A stretch of 22,642 bases of DNA, taken from assembly GCA_009840005.1 (NCBI GenBank), contig VXOR01000080.1:1-22642 (forward strand). The letters are read 5' to 3'. The position numbers and the translations under genes were made by a program. The stretch comes from Gemmatimonadota bacterium. GTDB lineage: Bacteria > Latescibacterota > UBA2968 > UBA8231. Of this stretch, positions 14,851 through 22,482 are shown piece after piece (the first letter of the stretch is position 1; each line of letters starts with the position of its first letter). The notes below the pieces were generated by a model. The model did no database searches. It had not been told where the DNA came from and worked only from the letters and a program-made list of their open reading frames with translations.

Positions 14851-15729
14851 ATGGCCGAAAACATCGACCCCGACGACTTTATCGACGCGCTGCTGCCGGT
14901 CGTCGGTCAGTGCGCTCGCGCTTCGCTGATTTTCTACGGCCAAGTAGCAGACATTGGCAAGGCCGCAGACAAGAGCCTCACCGGCAGCAAGGCGCAGGAC
15001 GCTTCCACGGCCTTCACGGTGCTCGACGCGGCTGTGCAGGACATCCTGCTCGCGGCCGTGCTCCAGCACTTCCCGTTTGTGCGCTGCATTGCCGAGGAGC
15101 GCACGCCGCTCAAAAAGCGCTTTGTCGGCAACACCTCGCCCTACGCGGTCATTCTCGACCCCATCGACGGCACCTTGCACTTCAAGCAGGGTGACGCGCC
15201 CTATCACATCGTCATCGGCTTGGCTTGCGACGGCCAGATGCTGGCCGCGATTGTCGCGCGGCCCTCGGAGGATAAAACTTTTACGGCCATCAAGGGCGAG
15301 GGTGCTTTCGTGCGCGTCGGCAATGGCCGCCCGCGTCGCTTGCAGCTACCCAGCGAACCGCGCACGAATAAAGCCTTCATTTCCTCCAAGGCTCGTCCCT
15401 ATCAGGCCCTCGTCCGCCCCGCGCTGGATCCGCGCGAAAGTCCCATTGGTGCGGCGTTGGTCCTCACGGAGATCGCCGAGGGTGCGCTGTGTGCGTACCT
15501 GACGCGCCAAGTTGAAGTCTATGATGTCGGCCCGCCGTCGCTGATTGCTGAAGAAGCCGGAGCGCGTTGCTACATTGGACAACGCCGCCGCCCGACTTAT
15601 AATCAGCGCCGCAAATTCGGACACTTCTTGGCTGCGGCCAATGACGAGATCGCCGAACAACTTTTTGCCATCCTTCGGCTGAGCTCAGGTCGAAGCCTGC
15701 GCCGCGCGCGCCGAGACCAACGACTATAG
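14851..15729 (+). CDS. Inositol monophosphatase family phosphatase
   Basis: A 292-residue member of the Mg-dependent, Li-sensitive phosphatase family (inositol monophosphatase, CysQ/BPNT-type). Metal-binding residues are visible: E82-E83 (IAEER), the signature LDPIDGT at 102-108 with D103 and D106, and D225 in VEVYDVGPPSLIAEEAGA, where the usual W-D-x-A-A reads Y-D-V-G-P. These support a working metal site; the substrate (inositol phosphate, PAP or another small phosphate) cannot be told. The C-terminus is basic (SLRRARRDQRL), and the stop codon lies in the end of the repeat at 15725-15841. No good ribosome site precedes the ATG at 14851; the upstream bases are the end of repeat copy 1. Confidence 0.88.
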   Translation: MAENIDPDDFIDALLPVVGQCARASLIFYGQVADIGKAADKSLTGSKAQDASTAFTVLDAAVQDILLAAVLQHFPFVRCIAEERTPLKKRFVGNTSPYAVILDPIDGTLHFKQGDAPYHIVIGLACDGQMLAAIVARPSEDKTFTAIKGEGAFVRVGNGRPRRLQLPSEPRTNKAFISSKARPYQALVRPALDPRESPIGAALVLTEIAEGALCAYLTRQVEVYDVGPPSLIAEEAGARCYIGQRRRPTYNQRRKFGHFLAAANDEIAEQLFAILRLSSGRSLRRARRDQRL

Positions 15730-15841
15730 CCGTCTTCAATCATTCACGAGATGATCCGCAGATGGACGCAGATGGACGCAGAATAGTATTTTCAAGACGA
15801 TCTGTATATCGAATCGTTCAAGTTATGTAGGATTGCTATAT
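15725..15841 (-). repeat. ~117-bp mobile repeat, copy 2, inverted (downstream of IMPase gene)
   Basis: The reverse complement of 15725-15841 aligns without gaps to 14732-14849, sharing ATATAGCAAT, TTGAACGATTCGA, ATCGTCT, CTATTCTG and ATCTGCG-TCC repeats; identity is about 70% by eye. The right end keeps the perfect ATTGCTATAT (15832-15841), while the left end is degenerate (TATAGCC). GATGGACGCA occurs twice in tandem inside. The left end overlaps the IMPase stop codon, and the right end supplies AGGA and the first two bases of the next gene's ATG. Confidence 0.75.
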
Positions 15842-16745
15842 GAGCTACGAAATCAAAGATGTCCTGCCGGTCGTCCACATGCCGTACACCGACGACCAAG
15901 CCATTGATTACGCCGTGTTGGAAAGCGAAGTCGATTATCTTTTTGAGACGGGGGCGCACGGGTTTTGCCTCGCCTTGGTATCCGATCTGTTGCGCCTGAC
16001 GGCTGATGAGCGGCTGGCGCTTCCGGCGCGGCTAGTGGAGTTCGCCCGCGGGCGCGGCCCGGTCATCATCGGAGTTGGGGCCGAGGGCACGGCCCAGGCC
16101 CGGCTCTACGCCCGCGCGGCTGAAGACGGCGGTGCGGCGGCCGTCATGGCCATTCCGCCGATTTCCCGCGCCTTGGGCGAAAGCGAGTTGCGTGCCTATT
16201 TTACCGCTCTGCTCGCCGAGGTCTCCATCCCGGTCATGATCCAAGACGCCAGCTCGTATGTCGGCAACCCCATGAGCATTGAATTTCAAGCGTCGCTCTT
16301 TGGCGAGTACGGCGACCGCGTCCTCTTCAAACCCGAGGCCACTCCCTTGGGGCCTTGCATCTCGGCCCTGCGCGACCAAACGGGGGGCCGGGCCGGTATA
16401 TTTGAAGGCAGCGGCGGCTTGCTGCTGATCGATTCCTTCCGCCGAGGCATTCGCGGCACCATTCCCGGCGTCGAGTTGCTCGACGGCACGGTGGCCCTGT
16501 GGCATGCCCTCGCAGCCGGCGACGAAGAACGCGCGTACCAGATCTATTTCCCGATCTGCGCGCTGTGTACGTTGCAAATCCAAGGAGGTTTGGACGGCTT
16601 CATCGTGGTCGAGCGCTACCTAATGCACAAGCGCGGCCTCTTTCCCAATCAAGTCCACCGCGGCCCTTTGAGCTTTGCGCTCGATGCGGAAACGCGCGCT
16701 GAAATAGATCGGCTGTTCGAGCGGTTGCAGGAAGTGTTGCGATAG
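15840..16745 (+). CDS. Dihydrodipicolinate synthase/N-acetylneuraminate lyase family aldolase (divergent)
   Basis: A 301-residue TIM-barrel class I aldolase of the DHDPS/NAL superfamily. The Schiff-base lysine is K164 (VLFKPEATPLGP), and the barrel pattern is clear (PVIIGVGAEGTAQARLYARAAEDGGAAAVMAIPP). The usual GTTGE loop reads approximately LVSDL near 46-50, and the usual YN-x-P tyrosine strand reads IQDASSYVG at 134-142, so the Thr and Tyr that complete the DapA proton relay are missing. Lysine biosynthesis is therefore unlikely; a catabolic 2-keto-sugar-acid or 2-ketoacid aldolase/dehydratase is more probable. The start at 15840 is supported by AGGA seven bases upstream, which comes from the repeat at 15725-15841. 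Confidence 0.88.
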   Translation: MSYEIKDVLPVVHMPYTDDQAIDYAVLESEVDYLFETGAHGFCLALVSDLLRLTADERLALPARLVEFARGRGPVIIGVGAEGTAQARLYARAAEDGGAAAVMAIPPISRALGESELRAYFTALLAEVSIPVMIQDASSYVGNPMSIEFQASLFGEYGDRVLFKPEATPLGPCISALRDQTGGRAGIFEGSGGLLLIDSFRRGIRGTIPGVELLDGTVALWHALAAGDEERAYQIYFPICALCTLQIQGGLDGFIVVERYLMHKRGLFPNQVHRGPLSFALDAETRAEIDRLFERLQEVLR

Positions 16746-16859
16746 GAGGCGCGAGCAACGATTTTGTACCTGAGGCGTTAAACGGTTTTCCCCATGGGCA
16801 GAGGAGATGAACTGGACTTTGGCCATTTCGAGTGCATAGAAGAGTGAGGAGAAATTATC

Positions 16860-17129
16860 GTGCCGTATATCAATTATACTCCCAGCGAAGTCGAGTCACG
16901 AGGCGAAGTCATTTACGATCGACAGATACGCGACAAAGTTGAACTTAAGCATAAAGGTAGGTTCTTAGTTATCGACATCGAAACAGGTGAATACGAAATC
17001 GACGACGACGATCTGGTAGCTACGAAACGCCTGCTTGTCAAGCGTCCCAACGCCGTCATTTATGGCATTCGGATCGGATTTCCAACCGCCTATAGAATCA
17101 GCAGAAATTGCTCGGTAAAGACGCGATGA
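16860..17129 (+). CDS. Small acidic conserved protein, partner of the aspartic protease
   Basis: An 89-residue protein starting with GTG (VPYINYTPSEVESRGEVIYDRQIRDKVELKHKGRFLVIDIETGEYEIDDDDL), with AGGAG eight bases upstream. It has a recognisable conserved core: KHKGRFLVIDIETGEYEIDDDDLVATKRLLVKRPNAVIYGIRIGFPTAYRI. Similar proteins are known in cyanobacteria and other phyla, often directly before a clan AA aspartic protease gene; that recollection was not checked by search. No catalytic motif is visible. Its stop overlaps the next gene's ATG by four bases (ATGA), so the two are translationally coupled. The pair looks like a toxin-antitoxin or regulator-effector unit, but this is an inference. 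GC content is lower than in the flanking genes. Confidence 0.75.
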   Translation: MPYINYTPSEVESRGEVIYDRQIRDKVELKHKGRFLVIDIETGEYEIDDDDLVATKRLLVKRPNAVIYGIRIGFPTAYRISRNCSVKTR

Positions 17130-17497
17130 TTAATGGAACAGTTACAGCCAATCGCGAAGCTGTCATCACATTAGACGTTATTGGATCAAATCAAAAAAGA
17201 GAAAAAGTTGAGGCAGTAATAGATACAGGATTTAATGGCTACCTGACGCTACCGAGCGACTTGAGTAGAATCCTTGAACTCCCGTTAGCTGGCAATCGCC
17301 GCGCAACGCTCGGAGATGGGAATGTAGTGGTATTGGACGTGTGTATTGCAAAAACGTTATGGCATGGGCAAGAACGCGAAATACTCGTTCTGCAATCTGG
17401 TAGTGTACCTTTAGTTGGTATGTCTTTGCTTTATGGAAATCGCCTGATAGTAGATGTTCTAGAAGACGGCGATGTCGCCATTGAGCTTCTGCCATAA
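17126..17497 (+). CDS. Retropepsin-like (clan AA) aspartic protease
   Basis: A 123-residue single-domain protein. VEAVIDTGFNGYLTLP places the catalytic DTG at 33-35, and the hydrophobic-glycine stretch VPLVGMSLL (95-102) matches the second family motif. Proteins of this size work as homodimers, each giving one aspartate. No signal peptide or membrane segment is seen, so it is cytoplasmic. The start at 17126 overlaps the stop of the upstream partner; an in-frame ATG at 17108 lies inside that gene. Base composition is AT-rich (one 60-base line near 17161 is about 32% GC, against about 70% at 17581), suggesting a separate origin from the following aminotransferase gene. Confidence 0.85.
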   Translation: MINGTVTANREAVITLDVIGSNQKREKVEAVIDTGFNGYLTLPSDLSRILELPLAGNRRATLGDGNVVVLDVCIAKTLWHGQEREILVLQSGSVPLVGMSLLYGNRLIVDVLEDGDVAIELLP

Positions 17498-17516
17498 AGC
17501 GAAAACCCCACGACTC

Positions 17517-18683
17517 ATGATCGACTCAAAGCGCATGCAGGCGGTACAAAGCCCGGTGATCCCGCACGTGGCCGCCCTCATCCGCGCCAACCCGGGCACC
17601 ATTTCCCTCGGCCAAGGCGTGGTGCACTACCCGCCGCCGCCGCAGGCCATGCAGGCGGTGGCCCGCTTCGGCGGCGCGATTGTCGAGCACCACTATCAAG
17701 CCGCTCGCGGCCTGCCCGAACTCAGGGAAGAGTTGCGCCAAAAACTCGCGTGTGAGAATCGAATCGAGGTGGGCGACGACCAACTCTTGATGGTCACGGC
17801 TGGCTCCAACATGGGCTTTTACCACGCCTTGCTCGCCGTTGCCGACCCCGGCGATGAGATCGTCGTGATGTCGCCTTTTTACTTTAACCACGAAATGGCC
17901 GTAGGCATGGCCAACTGCCGGGCCGTCCTCGTTCCTACGGACGATGCCTATCAGCTCGACCTCGACGCGATTGAAGCTGCGATTACGGTGCGCACCCGCG
18001 CCATTGTCACGATCTCGCCCAACAACCCAACGGGCGCGGTCTGTCGGCCCGCAGACTTGGCGGCGGTCAATCGGCTCTGCCGCGAGCGGGGCCTCTACCA
18101 CTTTGCCGACGAGGCGTACGAGTACTTTACCTATGGCGCGGCTCGACATTTCTCGCCCGGCTCACTGCCCGCAAGCACCGAGCACACGATCTCGCTATTC
18201 TCCTTTTCCAAGGCATACGGTCTCGCCAGTTGGCGGGTCGGCTACCTCGTGGCTCCGCGGCACCTGCTGGGCGCGCTGGAAAAGATCCAAGACACTGTGC
18301 TCATCTGCCCGCCGGTTATTTCGCAACGCGCCGCGCTTGGTGCGCTTTTGGCCGGAGCGGCCTACTGCAAGAACTATCTAGCGGATATGGATGCGGTGCG
18401 TCGGCTTTGCCTAGAGCGACTCGGCGCGCTCGGCGCGCGGGTGGAGGTGCCGGCTGCTGAAGGAGCTTTTTATTTATTAGCGCGTCTGCAAAGTGACCTC
18501 GACGCCATGGACGTGGTCGCTCGCTTGGTGCGGGAACACAAGGTCGCCGTCATCCCCGGCAATGCCTTCGGATTGAGCGCGGACTGCTATTTGCGCGTTG
18601 CCTACGGTGCCTTGCGCCAAGAGGATGTGGCCGAGGGCATGGATCGGCTCGTTGGGGGACTGGAGCAGATTCTCTCCGCTTGA
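17517..18683 (+). CDS. Pyridoxal-phosphate aminotransferase, class I/II
   Basis: A 388-residue fold-type I aminotransferase. Motifs: PGTISLGQGVVHYPPPP near the N-terminus, HHYQAARGLPELREEL, MVTAGSNMGFYHAL (cofactor phosphate region), SPNNPTGAV at about 167-175, FADEAYEYF at 196-204, and the Schiff-base lysine K232 in SFSKAYGLASWRVGY with the carboxylate-binding or phosphate arginine R240. It moves an amino group between an amino acid and a 2-ketoacid; the exact substrates are not determined, with aspartate, aromatic or kynurenine types possible. The ATG at 17517 follows the aspartic protease stop by 19 bases and is preferred over an in-frame ATG at 17472 that overlaps that gene. No strong ribosome site is present. 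Confidence 0.93.
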   Translation: MIDSKRMQAVQSPVIPHVAALIRANPGTISLGQGVVHYPPPPQAMQAVARFGGAIVEHHYQAARGLPELREELRQKLACENRIEVGDDQLLMVTAGSNMGFYHALLAVADPGDEIVVMSPFYFNHEMAVGMANCRAVLVPTDDAYQLDLDAIEAAITVRTRAIVTISPNNPTGAVCRPADLAAVNRLCRERGLYHFADEAYEYFTYGAARHFSPGSLPASTEHTISLFSFSKAYGLASWRVGYLVAPRHLLGALEKIQDTVLICPPVISQRAALGALLAGAAYCKNYLADMDAVRRLCLERLGALGARVEVPAAEGAFYLLARLQSDLDAMDVVARLVREHKVAVIPGNAFGLSADCYLRVAYGALRQEDVAEGMDRLVGGLEQILSA

Positions 18684-18704
18684 CACGGTAGGTTATTTAA
18701 ACGT

Positions 18705-21536
18705 ATGTTTCGGCTAACAGAGAGCGACCTGAATCGGCGTGAAGAATACCTCAGAGGAAGTTTTCCACTCCTCTACGACGTGGAACTTCGACAAACATTG
18801 TATTCGGTATTCTGGCGGGTTGGTCGCTCTTCTTTTTTTATGCTGTTCGCCCTCCTGCTTCTGCCAGCGGTTCTGCGCGCCCAATCCCTCGCCATTGACC
18901 CGAATGCGCTCGATTTAGGTGTAGTCGGCGTTGGCGTCGAGGCGCGAGCATCCGTTTCTGTCGAAAATCTGCAAGACGATGCGCTTGAGGTGATTGTCGG
19001 TATTAGCGGCGATGGCTTTAGCGCCCTATCAGATACGCTGCGCTTGGATGGCAAAGGCGTCAGCAGCGTCGAAGTGCGCTTCAGTGCTACAGTGGCCGGG
19101 GAACATGCAGGCGAACTGACGTTGCAGGTAGCTGCCTTGTTCAAAGACGAGCGCTTGGCCGTGCCGCTGCAAGCAATAGTCGTCGTTCCGACCCTAGCAC
19201 TTTTGCCGACCGAAGGGTTGAATTTTGGCGCGGTGCCCGTCGGGCAAATGGCAACGGCAGCCGTTATTGTCAAAAATACCGGAACCGTGCCCGTGACGGC
19301 TGGGCGGATGAAAGTTGCCGATCTACAGGGTCCCTTTAGCATTGCGGGCGACATCGGCCTTTGGCCCGCTCCCGGCGATGAGACGCGGATCGACGTTACA
19401 TTCGCCCCGACTCACGCGGGGCCGGTCGCGAGTGAATTCGCGGTCGCCGCGACCGACTTTGGGGCTTGGTCTATTCCCCTGCGGGGAAGTGGTACAGTGG
19501 CGCAAGCGGCCTTTTCGCCCCTTCCGCAAGTGGGCCTCGACTTTGGCACCGTTGAAGTGGGCCAGCGCCTAACGCGCCGCGTGACCGTCCTCAATCAGGG
19601 CCAAGCCGAGCTGTATGTTGAAAACGCCGCCATTGAGGGCGCGGCTTTTGTCCTTGGAACCGGGGACTCGTCGGCGACCATCGCTCCCGAGGGGCGGCTC
19701 GACCTGAGTGCGGCGTTTGTGCCGCAGAGCGAAGGGGATCGAAGCGGCGTTCTGCGTCTGTCCACTAGCGATCCACAAGCTGCCGAAGTGGTCATCCCCC
19801 TCGCAGGGCGCGGCCAAATCAGCCCGCCGCGCATCGAGATTATCCATGGCGACATTGATTTCGGCAGCGTGTCCATCGGCGGAACCGCGCGTGGCCATTT
19901 GCTGTTGTGGAACAAGGGTGGCCAGCCAGGCGTGGCGGAGGTCGCCGTGGCCGCAGACGAGGGCGTTGAATTTGCTCTCGAACAGCCCTCGGTCCTCGTC
20001 CAGCCTAAAGCCAGCGCTCAAGTGGCGCTGAGTTTCTCGCCCAAGGAAGCCGGTCCTCGCCAAGCCATCCTCCACGTCGAGGCCGAAGACGAACGCCAGG
20101 CCGTGCGCTTGCAGGGCATAGGCCAGTTTTTCGCCCTCAGCCCGGCGACCGTGGATTTCGGTCGAGTCGCCGTTGGCGAAAGCAGCAGCCGAGTCATCGA
20201 AATAGCCAATGTGGGCAACGCCGACTTTGAGATTCACCAGCTTCGCTCGACGAGTAGCGAATTTACCGTCCACACCTCAATCGACGCCGACAGCAAGTTT
20301 CTGCTGCCGGCCCACAGCCAGCGCACCTTGCCGCTGCATGTGTCCTTCAGTCCGTCGGCTCGTGGAGCGATTTCGGGGACCTTGCGCTTGGACGGCTTGG
20401 GTGCGAATGAGATGATGACGCTCGATGTTTTGCTCAAGGGCAATGGCGTGGCCGCGGAAATCGAGTTGAATCCGGCGGGCGTCGTCGATTTTGGCTACGA
20501 GGTTTTGGGTGAGCAGGCGGAAAGAACCTTTGTGGCCACTAACGTCGGCGATACGGTGCTGCAAGTCGAGGCACATCCCGAAAGCAAGGAGGCCCACGTT
20601 GAGCCGGCGCAATTCGCGCTGGCCCCAGGCGAGTCCGCACGCCTCACGCTCTTTTTTGCGCCCGATGCCTTGGGCGAGCGCCGCGGGCGCGTTTTGTTGG
20701 TCAGCAATGACGTCAAAGACCGCGCCCGGCCGCTCGAATACAAGGGACAAGGGGTACTCGCAGATGTTCACTTGGCGCAGATTGTCGAAGTTTTGGTTTC
20801 GCGCGGCGAGAAGACCCAGCCCTTGGCCATCGGCTGGAACAATGTCCCCATCGTGCAAAAAGACGGCACCAAAGTGGATGTGGCCTTTGCGATTCCCGAC
20901 TCGCTGCGGCGGGCGCTAATCGGTCGCGAGATGGTCGTCGAGTGGACCCGGCTCGACGAAAACTACGCCCCCAAAGGCAGTATCCAAAAGAAGAAGGTCA
21001 CAATCTACGAGTCGAGCGGCGGGCGCGTCCTAGCCGAGGATCTCAACTTGCAGCTGTCGGAAGAAGGCGATCGCCGGGTGAAGCTCAAAATTACTACCCA
21101 TAGCTACCCGGGTGCTCCGCCGCAGAGCGTGGCGCAGCTTTTGGAAGCCGGGGGCTGGAAGTGGGAATTTGAGGCCAAGCCGCTGGTTTCCTTTTTGACG
21201 ATTCGCCCTGGGCGCAATTATAAAGATAAAGACGGCAAAATGGTTCCAGGCCAAACCGAGCGCCTGATTGGCTTGCCCGGCTTGGCCTTTGCCGGCTGGC
21301 ACAACGTGGATAATCCGTCGATTTCCGGCATCCATTTCACCGCCATCGGCAATGTCCTCGAAGCTCTTTCGACCGGTAACTCGCTGGCCATCTCGCTGGG
21401 CGTGGCCATTTCCTTTTACAAGGATCAGTTCCTTTTCGGCTTTGGCTGGGACATTTACGACAGCCGACCTCAAGCTAAGAAGAAAGGCTCGCAGGACTAC
21501 ATTATGACCTTTAAGTACTCGGGGTTGTTCAAGTGA
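18705..21536 (+). CDS. ASH/HYDIN-repeat (choice-of-anchor D) envelope protein with barrel-like C-terminus
   Basis: Up to 943 residues. A hydrophobic export signal is at 46-60 (MLFALLLLPAVLRAQ), followed by six immunoglobulin-like ASH/choice-of-anchor-D repeats of about 105 residues each, from about 61 to 690. Each begins with a phrase such as LDLGVVGVG, LNFGAVPVGQ, LDFGTVEVGQ, IDFGSVSIGG, VDFGRVAVGE or VDFGYEVLGE, and each contains an NxG and a closing xGxG strand. Residues about 690-943 differ: short alternating strands such as NSLAISLGVAISFYKDQFLFGFGWDIYDSRP, ending IMTFKYSGLFK, suggest an outer-membrane-type beta structure. The ATG at 18705 puts an unusual 45-residue polar stretch before the signal; the ATG at 18840 would give a conventional signal peptide but lacks a ribosome site. 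No enzyme motif was seen. Probable envelope structural or adhesive protein. Confidence 0.85.
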   Translation: MFRLTESDLNRREEYLRGSFPLLYDVELRQTLYSVFWRVGRSSFFMLFALLLLPAVLRAQSLAIDPNALDLGVVGVGVEARASVSVENLQDDALEVIVGISGDGFSALSDTLRLDGKGVSSVEVRFSATVAGEHAGELTLQVAALFKDERLAVPLQAIVVVPTLALLPTEGLNFGAVPVGQMATAAVIVKNTGTVPVTAGRMKVADLQGPFSIAGDIGLWPAPGDETRIDVTFAPTHAGPVASEFAVAATDFGAWSIPLRGSGTVAQAAFSPLPQVGLDFGTVEVGQRLTRRVTVLNQGQAELYVENAAIEGAAFVLGTGDSSATIAPEGRLDLSAAFVPQSEGDRSGVLRLSTSDPQAAEVVIPLAGRGQISPPRIEIIHGDIDFGSVSIGGTARGHLLLWNKGGQPGVAEVAVAADEGVEFALEQPSVLVQPKASAQVALSFSPKEAGPRQAILHVEAEDERQAVRLQGIGQFFALSPATVDFGRVAVGESSSRVIEIANVGNADFEIHQLRSTSSEFTVHTSIDADSKFLLPAHSQRTLPLHVSFSPSARGAISGTLRLDGLGANEMMTLDVLLKGNGVAAEIELNPAGVVDFGYEVLGEQAERTFVATNVGDTVLQVEAHPESKEAHVEPAQFALAPGESARLTLFFAPDALGERRGRVLLVSNDVKDRARPLEYKGQGVLADVHLAQIVEVLVSRGEKTQPLAIGWNNVPIVQKDGTKVDVAFAIPDSLRRALIGREMVVEWTRLDENYAPKGSIQKKKVTIYESSGGRVLAEDLNLQLSEEGDRRVKLKITTHSYPGAPPQSVAQLLEAGGWKWEFEAKPLVSFLTIRPGRNYKDKDGKMVPGQTERLIGLPGLAFAGWHNVDNPSISGIHFTAIGNVLEALSTGNSLAISLGVAISFYKDQFLFGFGWDIYDSRPQAKKKGSQDYIMTFKYSGLFK

Positions 21537-22482
21537 GCAGGCGGCGGTACACCATGGCCGCCGCGCACAAGTCCTGCGCCCCCATCCCCGTCAGATAGAC
21601 CGCGCTCGGCGCTGACGTGCCAAGTCGCCCGCAGGCGGCATCGCCGATGTCCAGCACCTTGCCCTCGGCATTTCGTGCCAAGGCGATCTGCGCGGCTTGG
21701 CCCTGCTCAGCCGCAAAGCGAAATTCCCCGGACTTCTGGGCTTGGGCGAGCACATCAACTACCACCGTGCGCTCGTAGAGCACTTCCGGCGCGAGCTGGC
21801 GCGTGCGACTGTCTCCGGCGAGGACCGCGAGGTATGGAACCTCGGCCAGTGCCGCCGAGGTCAAAATGGGCTGTGGCGTCGGCACGGCCGTCAGCACGGC
21901 GTCGGCATCGGCGATACACGCTTCTAGCGATGCTGCCATCCGCAGACGCGCTCGCAAGTCTGGTTCGACCGCTTCGGCAAAGGCCGCTCGGTTTGCTTCC
22001 CGGCGACTCGTGCAGACAATCTCCGCCAAATCAAAGAGCGCGTCGCAGGATAGGGCCAAGGTTCGCGCAATCCGGCCGGTCCCTAAAATGGCGACTCGCT
22101 TGATGGACTCGCCCGCTAGGTATTGGAGACCCAGTGCGCCCGCTGCGCCGGTGCGCCAGTCGGTGATGTGCCCGGCCTCTAGCCGGCATGTTCGGCTCTG
22201 TTGCAGCTCTTCAAATGCGATATACGCCTCCCGTTTGGCCAGCCGCCCGCTCGCTACGTCGGAAAATTCTTCGATGATCTTGCGGGCGCGAAACTTTCTT
22301 GGCCATTCGGCTGGCATATCTAAGCGAAAGTAGTCGAGTGCGCCGCGCTTTTCGATGGACTCGGTGCGCGGTGGATTGTCGATGACGCCCGCGCCGTAGC
22401 GCTCAAACGCTTGGTGACAGGCGGCGAGAAAATCAGTCGTAGAGAAGCGATGGGCAAAGGTCTCTTCGCGCAGGAGCTCCAT
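21529..22482 (-). CDS. Ornithine cyclodeaminase/mu-crystallin family protein
   Basis: A 317-residue NAD(P)-binding protein of the OCD/mu-crystallin family, which includes ornithine cyclodeaminase, alanine dehydrogenase and ketimine reductase. Visible motifs: KRGALDYFRLDMPAEW, the GHITDWRTGAAGALGLQYLA stretch (usual form l-T-x-x-RTaA), then the Rossmann motif VAILGTGRIARTLAL and DADAVLTAVPTPQPIL. The substrate lysine region reads RKFRARK. The closing KVLDIGDAACGRLGT is typical. Deciding between cyclodeaminase and imine reductase is not possible from sequence. AAAGGA seven bases before the ATG supports the start at 22482. Its 3' end overlaps the convergent ASH-protein gene by eight bases (21529-21536). 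Confidence 0.9.
   Translation of the reverse strand: MELLREETFAHRFSTTDFLAACHQAFERYGAGVIDNPPRTESIEKRGALDYFRLDMPAEWPRKFRARKIIEEFSDVASGRLAKREAYIAFEELQQSRTCRLEAGHITDWRTGAAGALGLQYLAGESIKRVAILGTGRIARTLALSCDALFDLAEIVCTSRREANRAAFAEAVEPDLRARLRMAASLEACIADADAVLTAVPTPQPILTSAALAEVPYLAVLAGDSRTRQLAPEVLYERTVVVDVLAQAQKSGEFRFAAEQGQAAQIALARNAEGKVLDIGDAACGRLGTSAPSAVYLTGMGAQDLCAAAMVYRRLLT

Noticed and set aside
16794..16847. 17-residue ORF (MGRGDELDFGHFECIEE) before the aspartic-protease module
   Set aside because: It has no ribosome site or recognisable motif, and by length it is compatible with chance.
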